This document shows, one piece after another, positions 25,091 through 37,278 of a DNA stretch of 37,278 nucleotides (position 1 is its first letter; each line of letters starts with the position of its first letter). The stretch comes from an uncultured Gammaproteobacteria bacterium (lineage in GTDB: Bacteria > Pseudomonadota > Gammaproteobacteria > Arenicellales > JAANXG01). The translations under genes and the position numbers were made by a program. The stretch spans positions 1 through 37,278 of the forward strand of contig CAMYIN010000126.1 in NCBI GenBank assembly GCA_947258495.1. Reading direction: 5' to 3'. Under the pieces are notes generated by a model. That model saw nothing but the letters and a program-made list of their open reading frames with translations, ran no database searches and was not told where the DNA came from.

Positions 25091-25107
25091 CCGGCTGAGA
25101 ACGAGCG

Positions 25108-25500
25108 ATGCCGACGATGCCTTCGAACGACAAATACAACGTTAATGTAGCGGTCAAGACGGTCTACGTCTCCACGCAGTCGGACCCGCGTGCGAATCGC
25201 TACGTCTTCGCCTACACCGTGACCATCACCAACCGTGGGACGGTCCCGGTGCAGCTGATCACGCGTCACTGGGTCATCACGGACGCAAACGAGCGCACCC
25301 AGGAGGTGCGCGGTGACGGCGTAGTGGGGGAAAAGCCGCGTCTGCAGCCCGGGGCAAGCTTTCAATATACGAGTGGTACCGCGATCGAAACACCGGTGGG
25401 CACAATGGGAGGTAGTTACCAGATGGTGGCCGACGACGGCACCCGTTTCAATGCGGAGATACCGGTGTTCACGTTATCGACGCCGGGAATTTTACATTAG
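25108..25500 (+). CDS. apaG: ApaG protein (Co2+/Mg2+ efflux-associated, ApaG/F-box-A fold)
   Basis: The protein has 130 residues and a beta-sandwich. RYVFAYTVTI, VPVQLITRHWVI, EVRGDGVVGEKP, QYTSGTAIETPVGTM and IPVFTLS match ApaG along its whole length. The function is not firmly known; loss affects metal tolerance in Salmonella, and the fold is fibronectin-like. ATG at 25117 is a second possible start. It converges with gyrB, 49 bases apart. Confidence 0.95.
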   Translation: MPTMPSNDKYNVNVAVKTVYVSTQSDPRANRYVFAYTVTITNRGTVPVQLITRHWVITDANERTQEVRGDGVVGEKPRLQPGASFQYTSGTAIETPVGTMGGSYQMVADDGTRFNAEIPVFTLSTPGILH

Positions 25501-25549
25501 AAATAACAGAATTTAGAAACCTATTAACCGAAATTAGCTGGATTTAGCG

Positions 25550-29177
<3,628 letters not shown>

Positions 29178-29395
29178 TGTTCTAAGAAACTAAAGAAAAT
29201 AATGATATTACTTACCAGATTACTGTTAATAACTATAAAAATTCAATAATTATCAATAAGTTAAAGTCTTTATATGTTTGTTAATAATTTACCTTGAACG
29301 ACTCTGAAACCTGGGGATAACGGGTCTGACCTAGGCGCTCCCGCGGCAATACCCGGCTTTTCCACAGTATATCCCCGATATTCTACCTGCTGTTC
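29178..29395. other. candidate chromosomal origin (oriC), dnaA-dnaN gap
   Basis: This 218-base gap is strikingly AT-rich (about 29178-29300) against a GC-rich background, as expected of an unwinding element. DnaA-box-like 9-mers (consensus TTATNCACA, one mismatch each) occur at 29224-29232 and 29279-29287 (both TGTTAATAA, reverse of TTATTAACA), 29312-29320 (TGGGGATAA, reverse of TTATCCCCA) and 29358-29366 (TTTTCCACA). Its position between dnaA and dnaN beside rpmH, with two parS sites nearby, fits an origin. The boxes are degenerate, and the dnaA-rpmH gap is an alternative. Confidence 0.65.
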
Positions 29396-30715
29396 TCAGT
29401 GGCTGAGTAGTTTTTGCAAATTCGCATAGTCTTCCTTGATCTTGGCGTCGTTCTTGAGCAATTCATCGATCCGCCGGCAGGCGTGCAGCACCGTCGTGTG
29501 ATCGCGACCGCCGAAGGCCTCGCCGATGTCTGGTAGGCTCAGGTTAGTGAGTTCTTTCGTCAAGGTCATGGCCACCTGTCGCGGTCGCGCTATCTGTCGA
29601 TTGCGCTTTTTTGACAGTAGATCTGCGAGACGCATCTTGTAGTATTCCGCGACGGTTTTCTGAATGTTCTGTACCGTGACTTTGCGCTCTTGGAAGACGA
29701 GGACGTCCTTGAGAGCGTCCTTCACCAACTCCAAGTCTATGGAGCGGCCGCTGAATCGGGCGCTGGCGATAATACGATGCAGCGCCCCCTCCAGTTCGCG
29801 TACATTCGAACGGATATACCGGGCGATGAAAAATGCGACATCGTCGGAAAGCTGCACACCCTTTGCGTAGGCCTTGTTGCTCAGAATCGCGACCCGCGTC
29901 TCCAGTTCCGGCGGGTCGATGGAAACGGTCAAACCGCTGCCGAACCTCGATATGAGACGTTCCTGGACGCCGGTGATCTCTTTCGGAAAGCGGTCGCTGG
30001 TGATCACGACTTGTCGGCGACCTTCCGTTAAGGTATTGAAAGTGTGAAAAAATTCTTCCTGTGAGTGGTTCTTGCCGGCGAAAAACTGGATGTCGTCGAT
30101 GAGCAGCGCGTCCAGGGAGCGGTAGTAGCGCTTGAACTCATTGATGGTGTTGTGCTGCAACGCCTTGACCATGTCGGCGACGAAACGCTCAGAATGTACG
30201 TAGGCAACGGCCGCCTTCGGGTTTTTCGCCACAATCAGGTTGCCGGCGGCCTGCATGAGGTGAGTCTTGCCGAGGCCGACACCGCCGTAGATGAAAAGCG
30301 GATTGTAGGCCTTCCCCGGATTTTCCCCGACCTGAATGGCCGCGGCCCTGGCGATCTGGTTGGACTTGCCTTCGACATGGTTTTCAAAGGTAAAGGCGGG
30401 GTTCAAGGTGCCGGTCCGCGGCTCTGCGCTGTTCCTCTTTCGGCTTTCGGGCGCGTCGGAGGTTGTCTCGAAGTTGCTGCCTATCTCCAGCAGCACCGAT
30501 ACGCGGTCGGAGCTGTAATCGCGTACAAGTTTTTCCAGTCGAGCGAGAAATTTATCCCGCACCCAATCCATGACAAAGCGATTGGGCGCGAGCAGTCGCA
30601 GCGTTGACGCGTCTTCGATCGCCTGCAGGGGGCGGATCCAGGTATTGAACTGCTGCGGAGTCAGTTCGGCCTCCAAGTGCGCCAAGCACTTGTCCCATAG
30701 TGACGAAATCGTCAA
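29396..30715 (-). CDS. dnaA: chromosomal replication initiator DnaA
   Basis: The product has 439 residues from TTG 30715. Domain I begins [14 protein letters not shown]. The AAA+ domain has Walker [10 protein letters not shown] (144-152), Walker B LLIDDIQ and a sensor region [10 protein letters not shown]. Domain IV carries the DnaA-box-binding [15 protein letters not shown]. It assembles on oriC as ATP-bound filaments to open the origin. The frame runs to an ATG at 30766, but GGGAG lies about 11 bases before the TTG at 30715. Translation from there gives [10 protein letters not shown], matching the usual DnaA N-terminus, so I prefer it. It is divergent from rpmH. Confidence 0.98.
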   Translation of the reverse strand: MTISSLWDKCLAHLEAELTPQQFNTWIRPLQAIEDASTLRLLAPNRFVMDWVRDKFLARLEKLVRDYSSDRVSVLLEIGSNFETTSDAPESRKRNSAEPRTGTLNPAFTFENHVEGKSNQIARAAAIQVGENPGKAYNPLFIYGGVGLGKTHLMQAAGNLIVAKNPKAAVAYVHSERFVADMVKALQHNTINEFKRYYRSLDALLIDDIQFFAGKNHSQEEFFHTFNTLTEGRRQVVITSDRFPKEITGVQERLISRFGSGLTVSIDPPELETRVAILSNKAYAKGVQLSDDVAFFIARYIRSNVRELEGALHRIIASARFSGRSIDLELVKDALKDVLVFQERKVTVQNIQKTVAEYYKMRLADLLSKKRNRQIARPRQVAMTLTKELTNLSLPDIGEAFGGRDHTTVLHACRRIDELLKNDAKIKEDYANLQKLLSH

Positions 30716-30820
30716 ATTTCTTACTCTCCCGGTGGCGTAAAGTACACGCTGCGTTCGCCGTCCCATTCTATGGCAAACCGGACATCGCGTGCATCAGACT
30801 TCGTCGGCGCGCGGTTTCGG

Positions 30821-30849
30821 TTGACAGCAGTGGGTAAACCTTTTAAGTT
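30821..30849 (+). promoter_or_regulatory. probable rpmH promoter
   Basis: A perfect -35 TTGACA at 30821-30826 is followed at 17 bases by TAAGTT (30844-30849), a weak -10. It lies about 80 bases before rpmH in the dnaA-rpmH gap (30716-30926), which otherwise must also hold the dnaA promoter. The -35 is convincing; the -10 is not. Confidence 0.5.
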
Positions 30850-30926
30850 TGCTCGCCCTTTTCAGTCGAGCGCCTCCAGCATCACCGCAGGCCGAACGTG
30901 TTAGCAAAAGAGTTTTAGCTTTTACC

Positions 30927-31061
30927 ATGAAACGTACTTTCCAGCCCAGTCACGTGAAGCGCAAAAGAACGCATGGCTTCCGCGCTCGCATGCGGACGAA
31001 GGGCGGTCGCGCCGTCATCAACGCCCGCAGAGCCAAGGGGCGTTCTCAACTGAGCGCCTGA
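30927..31061 (+). CDS. rpmH: 50S ribosomal protein L34
   Basis: The protein has 44 residues: [18 protein letters not shown] followed by [10 protein letters not shown] and ending [11 protein letters not shown], matching L34 end to end. It is very basic and binds 23S rRNA in the large subunit. The frame is open further upstream, but the start at 30927 is conserved. It is the first gene of rpmH-rnpA-yidD-yidC-mnmE. Confidence 0.99.
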   Translation: MKRTFQPSHVKRKRTHGFRARMRTKGGRAVINARRAKGRSQLSA

Positions 31062-31076
31062 GCCGGTGTTCACCGT

Positions 31077-31436
31077 GTGCCGAATGCCCGTCTGCCAAAG
31101 AATCAGCGACTTAGACTTCGATCTGAATTTACTAGGGTGCTTCGGCACCGGCGCCGTATCCGCGTCGGTCGTTTCGAGGCGGTTTCGGCAGCGAATCGCT
31201 TGCGATATCCGAGGCTAGGTCTTTCCGTACCAAAAAAGGTCTCCGCCTGCGCCGTAGAGCGCAATCGCTTGAAAAGGCTGATACGAGAATCGTTCCGAAG
31301 GCACAAATACGAAATGAACGGGGTGGACGTGATAGTTTTTGCATTACCGGGGGCCGAAAATCTGATCGCGGCGGATGTGCGTTCGAGTTTGGAACAGATC
31401 TGGTCCTCGCTGAGAGCGTCATGCAGCGCTTCTTGA
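31077..31436 (+). CDS. rnpA: ribonuclease P protein component
   Basis: The protein has 119 residues from GTG 31077. The family motif [13 protein letters not shown] and the preceding [10 protein letters not shown] are visible; the N-terminus is basic. It binds the RNase P RNA and helps it cut pre-tRNA leaders. It begins 15 bases after rpmH and overlaps the start of yidD by 16 bases, so translation is coupled. Confidence 0.98.
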   Translation: MPNARLPKNQRLRLRSEFTRVLRHRRRIRVGRFEAVSAANRLRYPRLGLSVPKKVSACAVERNRLKRLIRESFRRHKYEMNGVDVIVFALPGAENLIAADVRSSLEQIWSSLRASCSAS

Positions 31437-31675
31437 TTGCCGCTATCCGGCTCTATCGTTACGCCTTGAGTCCGTTTGTCGGCCGGCATTGTCGTTTTTA
31501 CCCGTCCTGCTCCGAATACGCCCTCACCGCCGTCGAGCGCTTCGGCGCAATCAAGGGATCGTGGCTAGCGGCGCGCCGAATCCTCCGCTGCCATCCTTGG
31601 CACGCCGGCGGCGTCGATCCGGTTCCAGAACAAGACGATCGTCGCAAAGCCCACAACCACGCCGAGTGTCTCTGA
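31421..31675 (+). CDS. yidD: membrane protein insertion efficiency factor YidD
   Basis: The protein has 84 residues. FYPSCSEYA, the basic RRILRCHPW and GGVDPVP are the YidD hallmarks, with three conserved cysteines (in HCRFYPSC and RC). It associates with the inner membrane and supports YidC/Sec insertion. It overlaps rnpA by 16 bases, and its stop is immediately followed by the yidC ATG. Confidence 0.98.
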   Translation: MQRFLIAAIRLYRYALSPFVGRHCRFYPSCSEYALTAVERFGAIKGSWLAARRILRCHPWHAGGVDPVPEQDDRRKAHNHAECL

Positions 31676-33331
31676 ATGGATATTCAGCGCGGCTTATTGT
31701 TTATTGCTCTTGCCTTCGTCCTAATACTGATTTACCAAAAATGGCTTGAGGAGCAGCAACCCCCGGTCCCGCCCGGTGCCAGTACGCAGAGCACCGAAAG
31801 TCCGCCGCCGGCCGCGGACGTACCCGCGGCACCAGACCGCGCCGACCAACCGCCGCCGGCCCCTGTGGAGGCAAAGCCCGAGACCAGGGGGCAGGTCGTC
31901 ACCGTCACCACCGATCTGTTTCGCGCCACTATCGACACCGCGGGGGGTGATCTGCGCAATGTCGCGCTGCTGAAGTACCCCGTGAGCGTCGACCAGCCGG
32001 ACACGCCATTCGAGTTGTTTCAAGATTACGGCGCAGATCTGTTTTTTAGCCAAACCGGTCTGATCGGCAGGGGCCGCACGTACCCGAACCACAAGACCGT
32101 CTTCAACACCGACGAGCGCGAGTACAAACTTAAAGGCGGCGACGACGAACTCGAAGTCGCTTTGGATTGGGTAGCGCCCGACGGCATCAAGTATCGCAAG
32201 ATCTACCGCTTCTTCCGAGACAGCTACAACGTCGCCATCGATTACGTCGTCGACAACACCAGCGGCGAGCCCTGGAACGGATTCCTCTATGCGCAGTTTC
32301 TGCGCACTGAAGTGGTTCCGGATCGGAGTTTCCTCCTCGGCGTAGTGCCCAGTTACATGGGCGGGGCCATCTATACGCCCGAAGACAAGTACGAAAAGAT
32401 CGATTTTTCGGAGATGATGGACCGCAACCTGGAAAGGCAAGCCAGTTCCGGTTGGGTGGCCATGCTGCAACATTACTTTGTCGCCGCCTGGTTGCCCCAG
32501 GGCGGGGGGCCATTTCAGTTCTACTCCAACGTCGTCCGGGCGGGGGACGCGCCGCGCTACAACATCGGCTATAAGACCTTGAACGCAACCAACGTAGCGC
32601 CTGGCGAAAACGGGATGCTCAACACGCGTCTTTTCGTCGGACCCAAAGAACAAGTGCGTCTGGAGAAACAGGTCGAGGGCCTGATTCTCAGCGTCGACTA
32701 CGGTTGGCTGACACCACTGGCGGCGCCGTTGTTTTGGATTTTGGAATGGCTGCACGCGCTGGTGAAAAACTGGGGTTGGGCAATCATCATTCTCACGCTG
32801 CTGATCAAGCTCGCTTTTTATCCGCTGTCCGCCGCCAGCTACAAGTCCATGGCGAAAATGAAGAAGTTGCAGCCTCGCCTGCAGACGCTCAAGGAACGTT
32901 ACGGCGACGACAAGCAGAAACTGCAGCAGGCCATGATGGAGTTGTACAAGAAAGACAAGATCAATCCCCTGGGGGGCTGCCTGCCGATCCTCATACAGAT
33001 TCCAGTGTTCATCGCCCTGTATTGGGTGCTGCTCGAGAGCGTGGAACTGCGGCAGGCGGAGTGGGCGCTGTGGATCAGGGATCTGTCGGTGCGGGACCCT
33101 TACTTCGTCCTTCCGATCCTCATGGGTGCGAGTATGGTGGGGCAGCAATTGTTGAACCCGTCGCCGCTCGATCCCATGCAGAAGAAGATCATGATGGCCC
33201 TGCCGGTCGTGTTTACCCTGCTTTTCCTCTACTTTCCCGCCGGCCTGGTGTTGTACTGGTTGGTGAACAACGTTCTATCCATCGCCCAGCAGTGGTATAT
33301 CAACCGCAGCATCGGCGCCAAGAACACCTGA
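31676..33331 (+). CDS. yidC: membrane protein insertase YidC
   Basis: The protein has 551 residues; E. coli YidC has 548. An N-terminal helix (about 5-20) is followed by a Pro/Ala-rich linker and the large periplasmic P1 beta-supersandwich domain of gram-negative YidC. Membrane helices come after about residue 345, with the coiled-coil loop MAKMKKLQPRLQTLKERYGD and the motif NPLGGCLPILIQIPVFIALYW containing the start of the hydrophilic groove. It inserts and folds inner-membrane proteins with or without Sec. It starts directly after yidD. Confidence 0.98.
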   Translation: MDIQRGLLFIALAFVLILIYQKWLEEQQPPVPPGASTQSTESPPPAADVPAAPDRADQPPPAPVEAKPETRGQVVTVTTDLFRATIDTAGGDLRNVALLKYPVSVDQPDTPFELFQDYGADLFFSQTGLIGRGRTYPNHKTVFNTDEREYKLKGGDDELEVALDWVAPDGIKYRKIYRFFRDSYNVAIDYVVDNTSGEPWNGFLYAQFLRTEVVPDRSFLLGVVPSYMGGAIYTPEDKYEKIDFSEMMDRNLERQASSGWVAMLQHYFVAAWLPQGGGPFQFYSNVVRAGDAPRYNIGYKTLNATNVAPGENGMLNTRLFVGPKEQVRLEKQVEGLILSVDYGWLTPLAAPLFWILEWLHALVKNWGWAIIILTLLIKLAFYPLSAASYKSMAKMKKLQPRLQTLKERYGDDKQKLQQAMMELYKKDKINPLGGCLPILIQIPVFIALYWVLLESVELRQAEWALWIRDLSVRDPYFVLPILMGASMVGQQLLNPSPLDPMQKKIMMALPVVFTLLFLYFPAGLVLYWLVNNVLSIAQQWYINRSIGAKNT

Positions 33332-33383
33332 CGACGCCCGCGCCCGGAAGCGGGGTCCGGCATCGAGTCGTAGGTCATACCCC

Positions 33384-34730
33384 TTGCCGCCCGAACCGGA
33401 AACCATCGTAGCCGTCGCCACGCCGCCGGGGCGCGGCGGCATCGGTATCGTGCGCGTGTCGGGTGTCCGCGCTGCAACTATCGCAAGGGCCGTATTGGGG
33501 CGCCTGCCGAAGCCGCGGCGCGCCGTCTACGGCAGTTTCCTCGGAGCCGACGGCGATGCGATTGACCGGGGAATTGCCCTGTACTTTCCCGCGCCCGGGT
33601 CCTTCACCGGCGAGGACGTGCTCGAACTGCAGGGTCACGGCGGGCCGGTGGTACTCGACATGCTGTTATCGCGTGTGCGCGGACTGGGGGCGCGTCTGGC
33701 GCACCCGGGAGAATTTTCGGAACGGGCGTTTGTCAACGGCAAGCTGGACCTGGCGCAGGCGGAGGCGGTCGCGGACCTCATCGACAGCGGGTCGAAGGCG
33801 GCCGCGCGTTCGGCTATGCGTTCTCTGCAGGGCGAATTCTCGCGCCGCATCAATGCGCTGGTCGAGGCCGTGATTGCGCTGCGCACGCAAGTGGAAGCCG
33901 CCATCGATTTCCCGGAAGAGGAAATCGATTTCTTGGACAACCGGGAGATATCAAAGGGCCTGGAGGAGCTGCTTGCACGCATCGACCTTGTTCTGCTGTC
34001 GACGGAGCAGGGATGCTTGATGCGCGAAGGAATGCGCATCGTTCTCGCCGGTCCGCCCAACGCCGGCAAATCCAGCCTGTTGAACGTCCTCGCGCAGATC
34101 GACCGCGCCATCGTCAGCGATACGCCCGGAACCACTCGCGACATCGTGGATCAGCATATTCAACTGGACGGCATGCCCCTCCATCTCCTGGACACCGCCG
34201 GGCTGAGGGCGACCGCGGATGCGGTCGAACACCAGGGCGTGAGTCGTGCCCGGGCCGCGATGCGGCAGGCCGACCGGGTGCTCGTGGTGGTGGACGACAG
34301 CCGCGACATCGATTTGCCGTGGCTCATGAGCCAGATACCCGCCGGCGTCGCAGCGACGCTGGTGCGCAACAAGATCGATTTATCGCGGCGGGCGCCGGGC
34401 GTCCGCGCGCGCGGCACAATCCCCGAAGTCTTTGTCTCCGCCGTCACCGGGTCGGGCCTCGAGCGCCTGCGCGCCCACCTTAAGCAATGCGTGGGTTACG
34501 AGAGCGCCGACGCGCACACGTTCATCGCCCGGCGCCGGCATGTCGAAGCGCTGCGGCGCGCGCGCGAACATCTGCGGTCGGGCAAAGACCAGCTGGTCGA
34601 GCGCCGCGCGGGCGAACTCCTCGCCGAAGAACTGCGTCTGGTGCAGCAATCGCTCTGCGAAATCACCGGGGAATTCACCAGCGAAGACCTTCTGGGGAGG
34701 ATCTTCTCCACATTTTGTATCGGAAAATAA
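33384..34730 (+). CDS. mnmE: tRNA modification GTPase MnmE
   Basis: The protein has 448 residues from TTG 33384. The formyl-tetrahydrofolate-binding N-terminal domain begins TIVAVATPPGRGGIGIVRVSG. The G domain has G1 GPPNAGKSS (223-231), DTPGTTRD, DTAG (270-273) and NKID. The C-terminal FCIGK motif, with the functionally important cysteine, is intact. With MnmG it installs the cmnm5 group on wobble uridine of several tRNAs. It is 52 bases after yidC. The stop is 12 bases from the end of the convergent tgpA-like gene; mnmG does not follow. Confidence 0.98.
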   Translation: MPPEPETIVAVATPPGRGGIGIVRVSGVRAATIARAVLGRLPKPRRAVYGSFLGADGDAIDRGIALYFPAPGSFTGEDVLELQGHGGPVVLDMLLSRVRGLGARLAHPGEFSERAFVNGKLDLAQAEAVADLIDSGSKAAARSAMRSLQGEFSRRINALVEAVIALRTQVEAAIDFPEEEIDFLDNREISKGLEELLARIDLVLLSTEQGCLMREGMRIVLAGPPNAGKSSLLNVLAQIDRAIVSDTPGTTRDIVDQHIQLDGMPLHLLDTAGLRATADAVEHQGVSRARAAMRQADRVLVVVDDSRDIDLPWLMSQIPAGVAATLVRNKIDLSRRAPGVRARGTIPEVFVSAVTGSGLERLRAHLKQCVGYESADAHTFIARRRHVEALRRAREHLRSGKDQLVERRAGELLAEELRLVQQSLCEITGEFTSEDLLGRIFSTFCIGK

Positions 34731-34742
34731 CGACGGCGGAGT

Positions 34743-36773
34743 TCAGGGTTTTACGGGGTCTTTGCAAATCGCGCCGACATTCAGGCGACGCACCCGGGCT
34801 TTAAACCTGGCAACGAGGTCGGCGGAGTCCGCGCCCCCGTAACGCAGGTGCACGTACAGATCGATAATCGGTTTCAGCTCCAAGCGCAACTCGGGGCGCA
34901 CCGCGGCGACGCGTTGATAAAAATCCATAGGACCCTCGTAGGGCTGTCGCGCAAGGCCGCGTTTCGCCAATTTACTGTTCAGCCGCTGATACACCGCGGC
35001 CACCGGGTCGGACTTCCTTCGGGTCCGAAACAGGGTGATCGCCAGTAACACCAGTACCAGTCCCACGCCGACCACGAGCACCACCGCCACCTGGGTCGAC
35101 GAAGGCGCCGAAAACCCCAGTCGTTGCAGAAACCGCAACTGACGCTCCGGACCGTAGGCCATGACCCAGCGGTTCCACGCGGTGTTCGCGGCGTCCCAGT
35201 ACAGCCATAGTTTGCGCCACTGGGCCAGCAGGCCGCGCTTGTCCAGCAGTGCCAACACCGTTGCGGTTTCCAGCTCTCCGGGAAAGGCGCCCTCCGCCGC
35301 CAACGCCTGCAGCGCGCTCATGCCCAGCTCGACCCGCTCCGGTGCGACCGCCGCGGTGGGATCGACACGTGTCCAACCGCGACCGGGAAGCCACACCTCC
35401 GCCCAGGCGTGGGCATCGAGTTGGCGTACGATCAGGTACTCCCCGAACCCGTTCCATTCCCCGCCCTGAAACCCGACCACGACCCGACTGGGAATACCGA
35501 CATGACGCATCAAAGACGCGAACACCGCTGCGTAATGCTCGCAGTATCCACTGCGTGATTCGAACAAGAACGTATCGAGAAGATCGTCGCCGACAGCCGG
35601 CGGCGAAAGCGTGTAACGGAAGTCTTCCTCGTTGAAGAAGCGCAACACGGCCTTTACCGGATCGGCGGTGTCGCGCCAGGACTCCACCAATGACCGCACG
35701 CGTGCGCTCGACAGTGGCGCGGCGCGCAGGTGGCGGGCGCGCGTCTGCGCATCCAGCGGTTCGGTGCGATAGTCGAGATGAGATTGCATCGGGTATTGAA
35801 ACCGCTGGTGCACCGGACTGTTCGCTTCGATGACGAATCCGGGCCGCGCCACGGCCCCGGCGGGCACCGACGTCGGCAGGTCCAGCGCAACCAGCCAGCG
35901 GCGGTTGCTAGCTTCGTAATCAACGCTGTAGCGTGTTGCCGGGCCCACCCCGAGCAATCTCCAGACAGCTGTGGCGTCCCCGTCGGTTTGCGGGGCTCGG
36001 AACCAGGCCCTGCCGTCGGTCTCGTTCAACACCAGCGCGCGCCAGTACAAGCGCCGCAGCGGCGGCCTTTGGCCCTCGAAGGCGACCCGAAACGCCACCT
36101 CGTCGCTGTCGGAGAGCCTGCCGATGGACCCCGGCACCACGCGATCGGTGAGTCCGGTGCGGGCGCCGAAGGCGTCGTTTGGCAGCCCCCAAAGGCTCCC
36201 CTGGATACGCGGGAACAACAAATACATCACCAGCATGATCGGCAAGGCGCGCCAGAGAATCGCCAGCGAGAGCCGCATTCCCTCCGCCGCGGGCAGCGCG
36301 GTGGGAAGACTGAGCCGCACCAGGGCCGTGGTCGTGACCACCGCCACCGCCACCGCGAGCGCGGCCGCGATCAGTGACTGGGTAAACAGAAACGAGGCCA
36401 GGGTGAGGAAGTACAGCAGAAACACGCCAATGTAATAATCGCGCAGCGAGCGTATCTCGAGGAGCTTCAGCCCCACCAGCATGGCCAGCAGGCCGACGCC
36501 GGCATCGCGGCCTAACAAGGTGCCGTAGGTGCTGAGAGCGGCGACGATCGCGCACAGCAGCAGGCCCCAGCGCAACCACCTCGGGGCATGCCGCCAGCCG
36601 AAATTTTCGATCAGGTAGCGCCAGACTATCAAACCGCAGACGCCGACAGAGAGCCACAGGGGCAACCGTTGCACGTGCAGCGCGAGCGCCGCCAGGGCGC
36701 TCAACAGCAGCCAGTTGGCGGCGTGGCGATCGGGGACGTGCTCGGGGGGCCGGTAGGCACGCAGCTCAAGCAT
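34743..36773 (-). CDS. tgpA: TgpA-type membrane transglutaminase-like protease/transglutaminase
   Basis: The product has 676 residues from ATG 36773. About six N-terminal membrane helices (20-190, DUF3488) are followed by a periplasmic transglutaminase-like domain with the catalytic Cys411 in SRSGYCEHYA, His455 in LDAHAWAEVW and Asp471 in RVDPTAA. One more membrane helix (about 545-565) and a short cytoplasmic tail with a DUF4129-like region complete it. This is the layout of Pseudomonas TgpA. The biological substrate is not established. Its start overlaps the end of the DUF58 gene by 8 bases, the standard MoxR-DUF58-TgpA gene arrangement. The symbol is by similarity. Confidence 0.92.
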   Translation of the reverse strand: MLELRAYRPPEHVPDRHAANWLLLSALAALALHVQRLPLWLSVGVCGLIVWRYLIENFGWRHAPRWLRWGLLLCAIVAALSTYGTLLGRDAGVGLLAMLVGLKLLEIRSLRDYYIGVFLLYFLTLASFLFTQSLIAAALAVAVAVVTTTALVRLSLPTALPAAEGMRLSLAILWRALPIMLVMYLLFPRIQGSLWGLPNDAFGARTGLTDRVVPGSIGRLSDSDEVAFRVAFEGQRPPLRRLYWRALVLNETDGRAWFRAPQTDGDATAVWRLLGVGPATRYSVDYEASNRRWLVALDLPTSVPAGAVARPGFVIEANSPVHQRFQYPMQSHLDYRTEPLDAQTRARHLRAAPLSSARVRSLVESWRDTADPVKAVLRFFNEEDFRYTLSPPAVGDDLLDTFLFESRSGYCEHYAAVFASLMRHVGIPSRVVVGFQGGEWNGFGEYLIVRQLDAHAWAEVWLPGRGWTRVDPTAAVAPERVELGMSALQALAAEGAFPGELETATVLALLDKRGLLAQWRKLWLYWDAANTAWNRWVMAYGPERQLRFLQRLGFSAPSSTQVAVVLVVGVGLVLVLLAITLFRTRRKSDPVAAVYQRLNSKLAKRGLARQPYEGPMDFYQRVAAVRPELRLELKPIIDLYVHLRYGGADSADLVARFKARVRRLNVGAICKDPVKP

Positions 36774-37278
36774 CGTAGGCCTCAAACAGGGCCAGCGCGC
36801 GAAGACATCTGTGCAGATGCCCGGCGCCGAGGTTCGGTTGCACCTCTAGGCCGGGCAGGCGCAGGCCGTAGCGGATGCCGTCGCCTTCGGCGTCTAGGAT
36901 CCATCGGCACAGCGTGCTCAGGCGTTCTTCCACCCGCGGGCCCTGGGTCGAGGACCAGTCCAGCCAGATCACTCCGCTGGCGGAATCGCCGAAGCGCTTC
37001 GTCAATCGCGTTCCGCCGCGGGCCGCGGCCTTCCAGTGCACGTGGCGGGGCGGATCGGTCAATTGATATTCCCGCAGCCCGGTGAAGTCGTCCCCCTCCG
37101 AACTGCGCCCCGACCGGTGCCAGCCCTCGGCCAGGGGCTCCCGGGGCCACGGCAGCCGTGGCCCCGGCGAGGGATACACCAAGCAGCGGCTGCGCGCCCG
37201 TATCGGTTTCGCCCAGGTGTAGAGCAGACCAAAGGGGTAGGCGCTCGACACCGAGAAATCCGGACACGAAAGATAACC
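36766..37278 (-). CDS. DUF58 domain protein, C-terminal part
   Basis: The gene is open to the right edge; the last about 170 codons are inside. The hallmark DDFTGLREYQLTDPPRHVHW followed by KAAAR and LTKRF identifies DUF58, found next to MoxR ATPases and TgpA. The family is thought to work with MoxR-type AAA+ chaperones on envelope or large complexes; the biochemical role is unknown. Its stop overlaps the tgpA-like start, so the two are translationally coupled. A moxR gene is expected just outside the window. Confidence 0.9.
   Translation of the reverse strand, partial: GYLSCPDFSVSSAYPFGLLYTWAKPIRARSRCLVYPSPGPRLPWPREPLAEGWHRSGRSSEGDDFTGLREYQLTDPPRHVHWKAAARGGTRLTKRFGDSASGVIWLDWSSTQGPRVEERLSTLCRWILDAEGDGIRYGLRLPGLEVQPNLGAGHLHRCLRALALFEAYDA

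Noticed and set aside
24885-25107. plus-strand open frames of 78-90 codons before apaG
   Set aside because: They are basic, Arg/Ala-rich products with no ribosome binding site and they overlap the apaG start; they probably reflect GC-rich non-coding DNA.
30954-30961. CACGTG-centred palindrome inside rpmH as a third parS
   Set aside because: Only TCACGTGA is symmetric; the flanking GTT/AAC arms of the two true sites are missing.
31721-33148. 475-codon minus-strand open frame opposite yidC
   Set aside because: It lies fully within yidC, with no motif or ribosome binding site.

Overview
The window is a GC-rich proteobacterial chromosome segment, most likely gammaproteobacterial. It carries the replication-origin neighbourhood: gyrB, dnaN and dnaA on the minus strand, and rpmH, rnpA, yidD, yidC and mnmE on the plus strand. 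Gammaproteobacterial-type genes around it (srkA, mscL, gloB, apaH/apaG, mlaA, a CrbS-like symporter-kinase operon) support this. The sequence alone does not fix the genus. No CRISPR array, insertion sequence, phage gene, tRNA or rRNA was seen.

Positions 1-5.5 kb hold a redox/envelope block. It contains the end of an NrfD/PsrC-type membrane subunit, a TlpA-like thiol-disulfide protein, a divergent Asp-box propeller lipoprotein with a Cys-Asp-Cys-Cys motif, a ba3-like heme-copper oxidase subunit pair, an internally duplicated small membrane protein and a small lipoprotein. Subunit II has a complete CuA site. Subunit I keeps both low-spin heme histidines but has Tyr where the high-spin heme axial His and one CuB His should be. 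This is the most unusual observation in the window.

Positions 5.5-13 kb hold housekeeping and stress genes: gloB, mscL, a glycerophosphodiesterase/short GlpD pair that together turn glycerophosphodiesters into dihydroxyacetone phosphate, a protein made of about 21 degenerate 34-residue helical repeats, and the kinase srkA.

Positions 13-21 kb hold a tight four-gene minus-strand signalling operon: a receiver-only response regulator, a membrane protein fusing a kinase-like module (phosphoacceptor His replaced by Asn) to a DnaQ-like exonuclease, a small membrane protein, and a sodium/solute symporter-histidine kinase. A small LigA-like protein and a CBS-DUF294 nucleotidyltransferase lie upstream on the same strand. 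The set resembles acetate-switch (CrbS/CrbR) loci.

Positions 21-25.5 kb hold a rhomboid protease, a phasin-like protein, mlaA, proline iminopeptidase, apaH and apaG. Positions 25.5-34.7 kb are the origin region. An AT-rich dnaA-dnaN gap with degenerate DnaA boxes is the best oriC candidate. recF is absent between dnaN and gyrB, and that gap holds two ParB-type parS palindromes. After mnmE the usual mnmG-rsmG-parAB continuation is replaced by a convergent TgpA-type transglutaminase and a DUF58 protein that runs off the window end.
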